From Iphinoe sp. HA4291-MV1 (GTDB taxonomy: Bacteria; Cyanobacteriota; Cyanobacteriia; Cyanobacteriales; Nostocaceae): a DNA stretch of 64,000 nucleotides. Below, one piece after another: positions 36,831 through 45,762 of the stretch. The notes beneath the pieces are model-generated. The model ran no database searches and was not told where the DNA came from. It saw only the letters and a list, made by a program, of their open reading frames with translations. The stretch covers positions 90,547 to 154,546 of the forward strand of contig JAHHHH010000006.1 in the NCBI GenBank assembly GCA_019359415.1, read 5' to 3'. The stretch's first letter is position 1. Every line of letters starts with the position of its first letter. The translations under genes and the position numbers were made by a program.

Positions 36831-36876
36831 CTGCCTATAAGTAAGTACTAGCAGACTAGTACTTACTTATAGGCAG
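36831..36876. repeat. Perfect 21-bp hairpin, orphan
   Basis: The arms 36831-36851 (CTGCCTATAAGTAAGTACTAG is the 21-base sequence start; loop CAGA) and 36856-36876 are perfect complements. No gene ends nearby on either strand that it could terminate. It lies about 400 bases upstream of isiA. Confidence 0.85.
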
Positions 36877-37065
36877 GCCATAATGCATTTTAAACGGTTG
36901 AAAATAGCGTCCGTATGTGTCCAGAGAGTTAACCTCTGCGAGAACCCTCTCCCCAAATCGGAGATTTGGGGCACAGAGCGCGATCGCTTTTGTCGGTTTA
37001 GTCCACGATGTAGAGTTCAAGATCAAGCCGTAGAGGGCGGAAATTTCCCAGCCCTTGCGATGTTA

Positions 37066-37166
37066 GGGAGATCCAAAAAATAAAATGTCCCGCCGTGTAT
37101 TAAGTTAACGGGTTGGTGTAGAGGATCTGGGTTTGACGGCGGGACATTTTATTACTGGTAAGTGCC
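37066..37166 (+). mobile_element. 101-bp MITE, copy A (upstream of isiA)
   Basis: The element starts GGGAGATCC and ends GTAAGTGCC. The ends form imperfect inverted repeats of about 31 bases with a GTCCCGCCGT stem. TTA flanks both sides (37063-37065, 37167-37169). It is 98 of 101 bases identical to copy B. It carries no reading frame and ends 114 bases before the isiA start. Confidence 0.9.
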
Positions 37167-37280
37167 TTATCACTCGTCATCATATTTTAATGATATTTAC
37201 TTTCAATAATTTGAATTTTAGTGTAAGCTACTTTCTAGAGTTGTTAAATAAAATTCTCAATAAACTTTAATAGGAGTAAA
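37167..37280 (+). promoter_or_regulatory. isiA upstream region
   Basis: These 114 AT-rich bases must hold the isiA promoter unless it lies in or upstream of the MITE. A small dyad ATCAT-ATTTTA-ATGAT (37181-37196) is a weak candidate for a Fur-like site. A TAGGAGT ribosome site lies about 7 bases before the ATG. Iron-dependent control is expected from the family, not shown here. Confidence 0.4.
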
Positions 37281-38321
37281 ATGACAACTTCTACAAGTCC
37301 GCTGTCGGTGGAGCAAGACCTCGCCGACTCGCCTTGGTGGGCTGGGAACGCAAGACTCACCAACTTATCGGGGAAATTACTAGGCGCTCACGTCGCTCAT
37401 GCTGGTCTTATTGTTTTCTGGGCAGGAGCCATGACTTTATTTGAGCTAGCCCATTTTAATCCGGCAGAACCGATGTATGAGCAAGGCTTAATTTTGCTAC
37501 CTCATCTAGCTGCTGAAGGTTGGGGTGTAGGCGCAGATGGTGTAGTTGTGGATACTTATCCTTATTTCGTCATTGGAGCTTTGCATCTGATTTCCTCAGC
37601 CTTTCTGGGCTTTGGAGGAATCTTTCACTCCCAGCGTGGTCCAGAAACCTTAGAAGGCAGGTTTCCTTTCTTTGGCTATGACTGGAAAGATACAGGCAAA
37701 ATGACCACAATACTTGGTATTCACCTAGTTTTACTGGGTTGTGGTGCATTCTTGTTAGTTGCCAAAGCAATGTACTTTGGTGGTTTGTACGACCCAAACA
37801 TTGAGAATGTGCAGATAATTACAAATCCGACACTAAACCCAGCTGTCATCTTCGGCTATCTGTTTGGCGCAATTGGTAAATTCTGGATTGCTGGCGTTGA
37901 CAACCTAGAAGACGTGGTTGGCGGTCACATTTGGGTTGGTGCAATGTTGATTATCGGTGGACTTTTCCACATTTTGACCAAACCCTTTACCTGGACGCAT
38001 CCACTATTTGTTTGGTCTGGAGAAGCTTACCTATCCTACAGTCTAGGTGCTTTGGCACTGATGGGCTTTATCGCAACTCTCTTCGTATCGGTAAACACCA
38101 CTGTTTATCCCGAAGTTTTTTATGGTCCGGCGCTCGTGGTTAGGCAGAATATTGTGCCGTACTTTTCATCACCCGACCCTGACCTTGTAACTGCCCGGAC
38201 TTGGTTAGCCAATACCCACTTTTGGTTAGCTTTCTTCTTTCTCCAAGGTCATATCTGGCAAGCTTTACGGGCGCGTGGGTTCGATTTTCGTAAAGGTAGG
38301 GTGAGTCAGAGAGAAGTCTGA
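37281..38321 (+). CDS. isiA: Chlorophyll a-binding IsiA/CP43'-like protein
   Basis: 346 residues, the IsiA size. It has six membrane helices of the CP43/Pcb antenna family and lacks the large lumenal loop of true CP43. Landmarks are [20 protein letters not shown] at the start, repeated His ligands ([48 protein letters not shown]), and [12 protein letters not shown]. IsiA forms rings around photosystem I under iron stress. It is the first gene of a pair with the IsiA-PsaL fusion; a hairpin overlaps its stop codon. Other Pcb-type antennae cannot be excluded. Confidence 0.93.
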   Translation: MTTSTSPLSVEQDLADSPWWAGNARLTNLSGKLLGAHVAHAGLIVFWAGAMTLFELAHFNPAEPMYEQGLILLPHLAAEGWGVGADGVVVDTYPYFVIGALHLISSAFLGFGGIFHSQRGPETLEGRFPFFGYDWKDTGKMTTILGIHLVLLGCGAFLLVAKAMYFGGLYDPNIENVQIITNPTLNPAVIFGYLFGAIGKFWIAGVDNLEDVVGGHIWVGAMLIIGGLFHILTKPFTWTHPLFVWSGEAYLSYSLGALALMGFIATLFVSVNTTVYPEVFYGPALVVRQNIVPYFSSPDPDLVTARTWLANTHFWLAFFFLQGHIWQALRARGFDFRKGRVSQREV

Positions 38322-38342
38322 TCGGCGGAAGCCGCCGATCAG
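38318..38342. repeat. Hairpin on the isiA stop codon
   Basis: An 11-bp perfect stem (CTGATCGGCGG, loop AAG, CCGCCGATCAG) includes the isiA TGA. Text after it (AACTTCGGAG) matches repeat family members at the left window edge and near 21040. No U-run follows, so it may attenuate or stabilise rather than terminate. Confidence 0.8.
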
Positions 38343-38464
38343 AACTTCGGAGAGGCGGTGATTCCGCAACCGATTAGCTGAACTCAAATTAATGTCAATA
38401 ATTTGCAACTATCTTGAAGCAAAAGCTCAATAAAATTGCAAGATTTTCTCAAGGAGTACCAGAA

Positions 38465-39979
38465 ATGACAGCAGTAATTGCAGATAGCCCATACAAGCAA
38501 CAAATACCTGATGTTGGTTGGTGGGCTGGGAACGCAAGACTCACCAATCTATCAGGAAAATTACTAGGCGCTCATGTTGCCCATGCTGCATTGATTTTGT
38601 TATGGGCTGGAGGAATGACGCTGTTTGAACTGTCGCGCTTCAATCCTAATGTGCCAATGTATGAGCAAGGATTAATCATACTGCCTCATCTCGCGATTCT
38701 CGGTTTTGGTGTCGGAGCTGGTGGGCAAGTCATTAGCACCTATCCCTACTTCGTCATCAGCGTTTTGCATCTTATCCCTTCAGTTATTCTGGCAGCTGGT
38801 GGTATTTACCACTCGCTGCTGGGACCAGAGGTGTTAGAAGACAATCCTACTTTGGCTGGCTTTTTTGGCTATGACTGGAAAGACAAGGACAAGATGACAA
38901 CAATCCTGGGTATTCACCTAATAATTTTAGGTTTGGGTGCTTGGCTTCTGGTTGCTAAGGCGATGTTCTGGGGTGGACTGTTTGACCCTTGGGCTACTGG
39001 TGGTGGAGACGTCAGGGTCATCAATCATCCGACGCTCAGCCCATTCCGCATCTTTGGCTACCTGTTTGGGGTTTGGGGATCACAGGGAATGGCAGCTGTT
39101 GATAACTTGGAAGATGTTGTTGGTGGTCACATCTGGGTTGGTTTGATGTTAATTGGCGGTGGTATTTTCCACATCCTGACTAAGCCGTTTGCTTGGGCGC
39201 GCCAAGTTTTGATTTACTCAGGCGAAGCGTATCTGTCCTACAGTCTAGGCGCTTTAGCATACATGGGCTTTTTTGCGGCATACTTTGCGTCGGTCAATAA
39301 CACCGTCTATCCTGAAGTTTTCTATGGTCCGGTTACCGCTATAGAAACTTCTACTGGTATAGTTTCTGCTCGTGGTTGGTTGGTAACTTTCCATTTTATC
39401 CTGGCGGTTATATTCCTGTTAGGTCACATTTGGCACGCACTGCGCGCCCGTGCGATCGAAGCTGGATTTGATTTTAAAAATGGTGATATGGTTCAGCCGC
39501 CACGGGTGAATCGCCAAACGGGTCATCCAGCAACCGCAGTCAACTCTTCTGATTTGACGCTGAGGTTTCTCAAATACTTGCCAATTTACCGCCCTGGTAT
39601 ATCTCCTCTCTCACGGGGATTGGAAATTGGCATGGCTCATGGTTACTGGTTGGTTGGTCCGTTTGCCACATTAGCTTCATTAGGTTCATTACACAATTCT
39701 AATGTGGGTAATTTGGTTGGTTTACTAGCCGCAGGCAGTTTGATTGTCATCCTGACAATTGGTTTTTCGATTTATGGCAGTACCAGCTTTGAAAGACATC
39801 TGGAAACTGTACCACAATCAGCAACGGTTGCAACAGTTCCCAACGTGCCACAGACTCTCAATTCTACCGAAGGATGGAGTGAATTTACTGAGGGTTTTCT
39901 GATTGGTGGGATTGGTGGAGCAATCTTCGCGTATCTCCTGTTGACTAATGTTGCTGTGTTTGGTGCAATGGTGCAGTAG
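38465..39979 (+). CDS. IsiA-PsaL fusion antenna protein
   Basis: 504 residues from the ATG at 38465 with an AAGGAG site 10 bases upstream (an upstream frame start at 38414 adds 17). Residues about 1-335 are an IsiA-like six-helix chlorophyll protein ([59 protein letters not shown]). Residues about 350-504 resemble Psa[36 protein letters not shown], and [20 protein letters not shown]. The PsaL part should sit at the photosystem I trimer-tetramer interface and tether the antenna. Such fusions are known from Nostocales. It is downstream of isiA. Confidence 0.93.
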   Translation: MTAVIADSPYKQQIPDVGWWAGNARLTNLSGKLLGAHVAHAALILLWAGGMTLFELSRFNPNVPMYEQGLIILPHLAILGFGVGAGGQVISTYPYFVISVLHLIPSVILAAGGIYHSLLGPEVLEDNPTLAGFFGYDWKDKDKMTTILGIHLIILGLGAWLLVAKAMFWGGLFDPWATGGGDVRVINHPTLSPFRIFGYLFGVWGSQGMAAVDNLEDVVGGHIWVGLMLIGGGIFHILTKPFAWARQVLIYSGEAYLSYSLGALAYMGFFAAYFASVNNTVYPEVFYGPVTAIETSTGIVSARGWLVTFHFILAVIFLLGHIWHALRARAIEAGFDFKNGDMVQPPRVNRQTGHPATAVNSSDLTLRFLKYLPIYRPGISPLSRGLEIGMAHGYWLVGPFATLASLGSLHNSNVGNLVGLLAAGSLIVILTIGFSIYGSTSFERHLETVPQSATVATVPNVPQTLNSTEGWSEFTEGFLIGGIGGAIFAYLLLTNVAVFGAMVQ

Positions 39980-40297
39980 CGCATTCGTCTTTGGCGATCG
40001 CGTTGTTCAGTCCTAAATAATTCGTGAAAAAACAAGATCCTCGACAACTCTTACGAAGTCGGGGATCGCAATAGGAGTTAATTTTCACAAATGAAATAGG
40101 ATTGCTATATTAACTCGGTTTAGTCATGTAGAGACGTAGTATTCTACGTCTTTACAAATATTAATTGAACATCGAATGCAAGAGAAAATATACAGCACAT
40201 TGTTCGTGCGTAAAGTATAATGCTGAGGTCTAAAAGCCAGACAGAACGCCCTTTTTACTTCTGACTTCTGATTTCTGACTTCTGAATTCCACTGTAG
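39980..40297. other. Intergenic tail region after isiA-psaL
   Basis: About 318 bases between convergent genes. Besides the terminator at 40036-40067 it holds a hairpin (AGACGTAG-TATT-CTACGTCT, 40132-40151) and a HIP1 octamer at 39994-40001. A TTCTGACTTCTGATTTCTGACTTCTGA tract sits at 40258-40285. No gene. Confidence 0.5.
40036..40067 (+). terminator. Hairpin after the isiA operon
   Basis: GATCCTCGAC and GTCGGGGATC form a 10-bp stem with one G-T pair, 57 bases after the fusion gene stop. The downstream sequence lacks a clean U-run; GTCGGGGATC is also a common dispersed repeat, so the role is uncertain. Confidence 0.5.
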
Positions 40298-41920
40298 TTA
40301 TCTTTTCAAAAAACGCTGACGTAGACGAGATACAAAAATATTGACCTCTGGTAATTTCATCAAGGCGGCAATGATACCAAAAACACTGATGCCAACTAAA
40401 CCAGCAATAGATAGTTGCAGTAATTGAATCAGCAAACCATCTCTACCTAACAGCCGTTGAGAAACCTCTAGAGTGGCGTAGCTTGCTACTCCAGCTACTA
40501 TGCTACCAGCAGTTAAACCTAGAATTGGCAAACTCCACGACTGCCAAGGTAATCCATTAAGTTTGCGATCTAGCAACCATAACAACATTAATGTAGAGCT
40601 AAGATTTACCCCTACAGTGGTTAACACCAAACCAGGAGCACCTAAGTTCAAAACATTGATAAAACAGAAAGCTAAAACGACGTTCAGAAAGATATTAATA
40701 CTGCTGATGCGAAACGGTGTATCGCCATCGCCTAAAGCATAAAATACCCGAACCAAAACATCACGCGCCAAATAGACAAACATCCCAGTACCATATGCGA
40801 CAAGCAGGGAAGATACCAGCTGTGATTCATCTTTTTGGAAAGCACCTCGTTCATAAATCACACGCACAATTGGTACTGCCAAAGTTATCATCAAAGCACC
40901 CAAAGGCAACATGGTAAAGGCGGAAAGGATGAGTCCTTGGCGAATGCGTAATTTCAAATCATCCCAATCCTTAGGGTCAGTCAGTCGGGAAAATATTGGT
41001 AATAGGGGAACCAAAATCATATTAGAAATAATTCCCAACGGCGTTTGCACCAAAAGACCCGCATTTGCTAACGCCGAAGCAGCAGATGGAATACCAGATG
41101 CAAAAAACAAAATAACCCAGAGATTAATTTGCAGCATTCCAGAGGAAATGGTAGCAGGTCCCATAATTTTTATAACCTCGCCTACTCCAGGACCGTTGAA
41201 ATCAAATCTTAGGCGAAAACTACCCATACCAGCTCGTGCTTGAGCAACGAGCTGCACTATCCATTGCAGCAAAGCTCCAGCTAAGGTTCCCACGGCTAAA
41301 ACCATCCCGCCTAAAATGGCATTTTCAGGAGCAGTAATTTTGTTACCCAATTGCAGCCATAAAATACCCAGACCAATAATTACGGTAATGCTGGAGAATA
41401 AGGGACTGATTGAGGGAAGCCAGAACAAATTGGCAGCGTTGAGAGTACCAAAGCCAATGCCAATGAGTCCGGCAAGAATTGCCATTGGTGCCATAATCTG
41501 AAGTTGTTGAGTTGCGATCGCTTTTATCGCCCCACCTTTTTCCAGATTGTTTAAGCCAGGAGCCACCAAGTCAATTAGGTTGCCAGAAAAAAGAACCAAA
41601 ATAACGGTGAGAACCAGCAGTATAACACCCACAAGGGTTGTAATTGTCTCCACCAAAGGAGCTGCTTCTTCTTTCGGGCGCTTGGCTAACACACTAACAA
41701 TCGCACTGTGGAATGGACCATTAATCCCGCCAAGTAAAATCAAAAGAAAACCGGGAATAACATAGGCATATTGATAGCCATCAGCAACAACACCAAGACC
41801 AAAAGCAGCAGCGATCGCTTGCTGGCGAACCAAGCCGACGACTTTGCTAATGAGAGTACCAGCAGCAACTATTCCTGCAATTGAGGCAATAGAACGAGAG
41901 ACTTTTTGTTCTTGTGTCAC
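40298..41920 (-). CDS. murJ: Lipid II flippase MurJ
   Basis: 540 residues with about 14 membrane helices of the MVF/MurJ family. The GTG start at 41918-41920 reads MTQEQKVSRSIASIAGIVAAG. Conserved features are LISKVVGLVRQQAIAAAFG near the start, GGINGPFHSAIVSVLAK (the usual basic residues on the lumenal cavity), and LARDVLVRVFYALGDGDTPF. It moves lipid II across the plasma membrane for peptidoglycan synthesis. A MATE-like polysaccharide flippase is the main alternative, but motifs and length fit MurJ. Confidence 0.95.
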   Translation of the reverse strand: MTQEQKVSRSIASIAGIVAAGTLISKVVGLVRQQAIAAAFGLGVVADGYQYAYVIPGFLLILLGGINGPFHSAIVSVLAKRPKEEAAPLVETITTLVGVILLVLTVILVLFSGNLIDLVAPGLNNLEKGGAIKAIATQQLQIMAPMAILAGLIGIGFGTLNAANLFWLPSISPLFSSITVIIGLGILWLQLGNKITAPENAILGGMVLAVGTLAGALLQWIVQLVAQARAGMGSFRLRFDFNGPGVGEVIKIMGPATISSGMLQINLWVILFFASGIPSAASALANAGLLVQTPLGIISNMILVPLLPIFSRLTDPKDWDDLKLRIRQGLILSAFTMLPLGALMITLAVPIVRVIYERGAFQKDESQLVSSLLVAYGTGMFVYLARDVLVRVFYALGDGDTPFRISSINIFLNVVLAFCFINVLNLGAPGLVLTTVGVNLSSTLMLLWLLDRKLNGLPWQSWSLPILGLTAGSIVAGVASYATLEVSQRLLGRDGLLIQLLQLSIAGLVGISVFGIIAALMKLPEVNIFVSRLRQRFLKR

Positions 41921-41997
41921 AAATCGTACCTGACATTTTTGTGAAGGCGCATATCTGGGAACATTTAACCTGAAATTTCGTAGTTTGTCAGGATAGT

Positions 41998-42444
41998 TTG
42001 GACAAAATCAGAAATGTAGGGGAAGATACAAGTGGAACATATTCGCTAACCGAGGTAGTACTGCAACCGCAAAGCATCACGCCACTCCACATTCATGAAG
42101 CAGAAGAAGCGCACTACATTCTTGAAGGTGAGGTTGAGTACCAACTTGACGAGCAGACTATCATCGCAACTCCAGGAACCTTCCTTCAGTTGCCCAATGG
42201 TCAAAGCCACGGTTTTACGAACATCGGGTCAAAGCCTGCTAAAATACTAATTTGGGTTACACCAGCAGGAGCGGAGCAGTTTTTTGCAGAACTTGGGAAG
42301 CCAGTGAACTTACCAATAAACGAAGAAGAAATACGCAGTCTCTGTCAACCTCCAAGTCCTGACGAAATTGAAAAAGTTATTGAAGTCGCTACGACAAAGT
42401 ATGGGACAAAAGTAGTCACTCCTGCTTCTAGTTCTGGCAGTTAA
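41998..42444 (+). CDS. Cupin-domain protein
   Basis: 148 residues from a TTG; the frame is closed by a stop at 41971, so the gene may be N-terminally shortened. The cupin motifs are clear: motif 1 TPLHIHEAEEAHYILEGEVEY and motif 2 PGTFLQLPNGQSHGFTNIG, giving the metal ligands His, His, Glu and His. The C-terminal part (PINEEEIRSLCQPPSPDEIEK) is typical of cupins in quercetinase/oxalate-type groups. A dioxygenase or storage role cannot be decided. It is divergent from murJ. Confidence 0.75.
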   Translation: MDKIRNVGEDTSGTYSLTEVVLQPQSITPLHIHEAEEAHYILEGEVEYQLDEQTIIATPGTFLQLPNGQSHGFTNIGSKPAKILIWVTPAGAEQFFAELGKPVNLPINEEEIRSLCQPPSPDEIEKVIEVATTKYGTKVVTPASSSGS

Positions 42445-42477
42445 GGATGCATAATTCCTAGAGTTGATTGTTTTTGC

Positions 42478-42573
42478 TTAAGCATAAGCTGGACTAGCGT
42501 AAAGTAGCACCCATAGCCAAGCAAGAACCCAAATAACTATCAATCCCAATATGCGGAGTAGAATTTTTTTCAT
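42478..42573 (-). CDS. Possible 31-residue membrane peptide
   Basis: A short frame on the minus strand reads MKKILLRILGLIVIWVLAWL and ends SPAYA then stop. It is one hydrophobic helix with two Lys and one Arg at the start and a signal-peptide-like end with no mature protein after it. An AAAGG stretch lies about 7 bases upstream of the ATG. It lies between the cupin gene and the convergent-side LCP gene. It may be a small membrane protein, a decaying gene, or a leader. Confidence 0.4.
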   Translation of the reverse strand: MKKILLRILGLIVIWVLAWLWVLLYASPAYA

Positions 42574-42625
42574 AGCTTGCCTTTAGTGAGTAGTTAGTTG
42601 GTAACAACTAACTACTCACTGCTAA

Positions 42626-44071
42626 CTACTTCCAATCTTTACCAATCCGGATTGTGATATCAGATTCTAAATCGCCAGTCGCTGACACCTCAACCTGACC
42701 CAAACCTAGCATTTGTTGTAACTCTTCTGCTGCTTGTTGGTTCCCTTTTTGAGTTATAATCTTAGTCTCACTTCGGTTATCAGTCCAGTCTGGCACAGCG
42801 TAAACTTTTGTAAATCCTTGCTGTTTAAGATTATTGATAACCTGTTGAGTCAGTTCGGGTTTTGTAGAAGCATTCTGAACAGCAACTTTGAGGCTTGTGA
42901 GTGGTTTCACACTTGAGGACATACCCCCTATTGTCACCCCAGCATAATCCTCTAGCAAGTCAGATCGCCCAGTGAGATCCAACCAGTAGCTATCGGGATC
43001 TTTGCTGAGACGGCTGAAAATTCCAGGTAATATGGTCATCTGGTAATTATCTCGCTGCAGGTTCATAGCAAAGTTCACCAGTGCCATCATTTCTTCCAGC
43101 TTCAGGTTAGTGTCGAAGTGCTTTCGCATGACACGGACGAGTTGAGGCAACCTGAGTAAAACAGTAGGACTGTTTAGGCGATCGCGCAACCCTACCAAGA
43201 GTGCTTGCTGTCGTTGTACTCTTTCCAAATCCCCCATTCCTGGTTCGCGAAACCGCACAAATTGTTCCGCCTGTTCACCATTAAGTGTCTGCCAACCGCT
43301 AACTAAGTTAATCGAAAATCGTGTAGCAGGGTCTTTATAAACCATTGCTTTGGGAACAAAAACCTCCACACCACCTAACTGATCCACTAAATGTCGTAAA
43401 CCACTGGTGGAAATACGAATGTAGCGGTCAATTGGTGCATTACTGAGAGTACGGCTGATAACCCGCGCAGCCAATACTTGACCACCTTGAGCGTTGGCAT
43501 CAGATACCTTAGTTAATCCTTTTTCTGGAACAGTTGTCATGGTATCTTTAGGAATTGAAAGCACCCGGATTGTTTTGTTGTTTGGGTTGAGTCGTATCAG
43601 CAGTATCGTATCACTATGAGCTGCAAAACTTTCTGGAGAACCATCTACACTCCTAGGTACTGGCTCAATACCCATGACCAAGATATTCATTGGTCGAGTG
43701 AGATGGTATTCTGAAATGTTACTCCACAACTCTCCTGGTAGAGGTGTTTTTTCCTCTTTGCCACTCAATCCTAATTCTTCATCTGTTCGATCAATGTCAC
43801 TCCAGAGTGGAGTCCAAAGTGCCAAAGTCGATACTAGCAAACCTGACAAAGTGATGCCTACAACAATTGTTAGTATCCAAAAGAGCCATCGAGGCATGGC
43901 TAACCCCAACCTATGGTAGAGCTGGCTGGGAACAGAACCCGTAGATACGATACGGGAAACTTTTTCTTGCTTTCTTATTGCCACCCCGTTTGGGGATTGT
44001 TGTAATTTACCAGATGTGCCCTGATGTTCTTGACCTGCTACTTGCTTGACCACAATAGTCTCCCCACTCAT
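42626..44071 (-). CDS. LytR-CpsA-Psr (LCP) family protein
   Basis: 481 residues. A cytoplasmic stretch of about 60 residues precedes one membrane helix (about 62-85, LFWILTIVVGITLSGLLVST). The LCP domain (about 125-330) has HSDTILLIRLNPNNKTIRVL with SIPKDTM, VDQLGGVEVFVPKAM and FVRFREPGMGDLERVQRQQAL; conserved Arg and Asp residues that bind polyprenyl phosphate are present. A LytR_C domain ends the protein (about 385-481). LCP enzymes attach glycopolymers to the cell wall. Confidence 0.93.
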   Translation of the reverse strand: MSGETIVVKQVAGQEHQGTSGKLQQSPNGVAIRKQEKVSRIVSTGSVPSQLYHRLGLAMPRWLFWILTIVVGITLSGLLVSTLALWTPLWSDIDRTDEELGLSGKEEKTPLPGELWSNISEYHLTRPMNILVMGIEPVPRSVDGSPESFAAHSDTILLIRLNPNNKTIRVLSIPKDTMTTVPEKGLTKVSDANAQGGQVLAARVISRTLSNAPIDRYIRISTSGLRHLVDQLGGVEVFVPKAMVYKDPATRFSINLVSGWQTLNGEQAEQFVRFREPGMGDLERVQRQQALLVGLRDRLNSPTVLLRLPQLVRVMRKHFDTNLKLEEMMALVNFAMNLQRDNYQMTILPGIFSRLSKDPDSYWLDLTGRSDLLEDYAGVTIGGMSSSVKPLTSLKVAVQNASTKPELTQQVINNLKQQGFTKVYAVPDWTDNRSETKIITQKGNQQAAEELQQMLGLGQVEVSATGDLESDITIRIGKDWK

Positions 44072-44339
44072 CCACTCCCTAAACGTAATGTTAATGCAAG
44101 CTATAAATCTTGCTCGTGAACAACATCACTCAAAGTCTGAAGTTTAAAGTGTAAATTGTTCGTCCTATCCTGTTCTACGGAAAACCCGTAGAGTCCGTCT
44201 ATATCCTTTACCCTTGACTCTTTTTTGGTGTGTGTCTGTGTGTCATTTCCTCTGACTTTATCCGAACATCTTTATACTTCATTACTTTTATTTGTCAAAG
44301 TACACTTGTAGTGTTCTTTAATAAGTTTTTACGATCCTC

Positions 44340-45404
44340 ATGACTAGCTCGTTGTTCCCTGTCATTCTTGCTGGTGGTAAAGGAGAGCGTTTTTGGCCCC
44401 TAAGCCGTCAAAATCGACCCAAGCAATTCTTGAATCTTGATGGTAGTCATAGAAGTCTCCTACAAGCAACTGCTGACCGATTGTTGACACTTGCAGGCGG
44501 TTGGGACAACTTGTGGGTTATCACTGCTAGTCAAATAGCTCAAGGGGTCAGAGAACAACTACCTGAATTGCCACCCACCAACTTACTTGTCGAGTCGCTC
44601 TTAAGGGACACTGCTGCTGCAGTTGCTTGGGCCAGTTTAGAAATTCAAAAGCGTTACGGAGACGACGCTGTTATCGGCTTTTTCCCTGCAGATCACTGGA
44701 TTGCCGACCAAAAAGCATTTGTGCGCACAATAGATGCAGCTACAGAGCTTGCAGCAACCCAAGCAGCGATTGTCACACTGGGGATCAAGCCTACCTTTCC
44801 ATCAACTGGTTACGGCTACATCGAACAAAGCGGAAGGATTGGTAGCTTTCATGACTTGCCAGCTTACCACGTCAACCGCTTTACTGAAAAGCCTGAGCGA
44901 CAAACGGCAGAAAATTTTCTCTCTACAGGACGTTTTAGCTGGAATAGCGGGATGTTTATTTTTCGAGCGGGTGTTGTTCTCAAAGAACTGCACAGACATG
45001 CTCCAGAAATTATTGAACCGATAGAAAAAAACGGTCCTGATATCTACCAAGAGCTACCTAAGAAAAGTATAGACTATGCCTTGATGGAAAAGACGGATAT
45101 AGCTTATGTTTTGCCAGCAGAATTTGGCTGGGATGATTTGGGAGATTGGAATGCGATCGAGCGTTTACTGAAAAAAGAAGGCACTCTCAACGTTGAGGAA
45201 GCAACTCATATCGGATTGGACACACAGGGATCTATAATCTATTCCACAAATGACGAGGATGTTGTTGTTACCATCGGATTAGAGGATGTCGTGATTGTAC
45301 GCGATCGCAACGTCACCCTTATTGTCAAAAAAGACCGTACCCAGGAAATTAAGCAAGTCCTCAAAACCCTACAGAATGATCCCCGATTTACTAGCTTGCT
45401 TTAA
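44340..45404 (+). CDS. Mannose-1-phosphate guanylyltransferase
   Basis: 354 residues. The GT-A nucleotidyltransferase fold has the signature VILAGGKGERFWPLSRQNRP (8-27), KQFLNL, PADHWI and TEKP (VNRFTEKPERQ). It makes GDP-mannose from GTP and mannose-1-phosphate for glycan synthesis. The C-terminal isomerase domain of bifunctional ManC/AlgA enzymes is missing, so it is the monofunctional type. The ATG at 44340 lies directly after an AT-rich leader. It is not near other glycan genes but is divergent from the LCP gene. Confidence 0.94.
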   Translation: MTSSLFPVILAGGKGERFWPLSRQNRPKQFLNLDGSHRSLLQATADRLLTLAGGWDNLWVITASQIAQGVREQLPELPPTNLLVESLLRDTAAAVAWASLEIQKRYGDDAVIGFFPADHWIADQKAFVRTIDAATELAATQAAIVTLGIKPTFPSTGYGYIEQSGRIGSFHDLPAYHVNRFTEKPERQTAENFLSTGRFSWNSGMFIFRAGVVLKELHRHAPEIIEPIEKNGPDIYQELPKKSIDYALMEKTDIAYVLPAEFGWDDLGDWNAIERLLKKEGTLNVEEATHIGLDTQGSIIYSTNDEDVVVTIGLEDVVIVRDRNVTLIVKKDRTQEIKQVLKTLQNDPRFTSLL

Positions 45405-45534
45405 AACTTAAAACCCTTGACAGAGGCATAAAAGGTTTGTCAATCATTATAACTTTTCTGTCTCTTATTTTATTTGAACTATTTCATTTGAACAATTATG
45501 CAAATTATCATTCTCTGCTGCTAACCTGCATAGG

Positions 45535-45752
45535 GAGTGGGGAAATGGGGATTGGGAATCGAGCATTATTGCCCCTTGCCCATTGCCCCTTGCCCATTGC
45601 CCATTGCCCATTGCCCATTGCCCATTGCCCATTGCCCATTGCCCCTTGCCCATTGCCCCTTGCCCATTGCCCATTGCCCATTGCCCATTGCCCATTGCCC
45701 CTTGCCCAATTCCCCATTGCCCATTGCCCCTTGCCCAATTCCCCATTGCCTT
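45535..45752. repeat. Large heptamer repeat block (CCCATTG)
   Basis: About 200 bases of tandem CCCATTG/CCCCTTG heptamers, the longest STRR block of the window. The period of 7 keeps all frames open and spells PLPIAHC-type repeats, so predicted coding frames there are artefacts. Confidence 0.95.
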
Positions 45753-45762
45753 CAATAAAACC

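Noticed and set aside
36883-37083. 66-codon frame on the plus strand between the hairpin and copy A
   Set aside because: It reads through repeats with GCGATCGC and into the MITE; no ribosome site or family.
45535-45752. CRISPR array
   Set aside because: Repeats are contiguous heptamers without spacers, and no cas genes are near. The same holds for the array at 52618.
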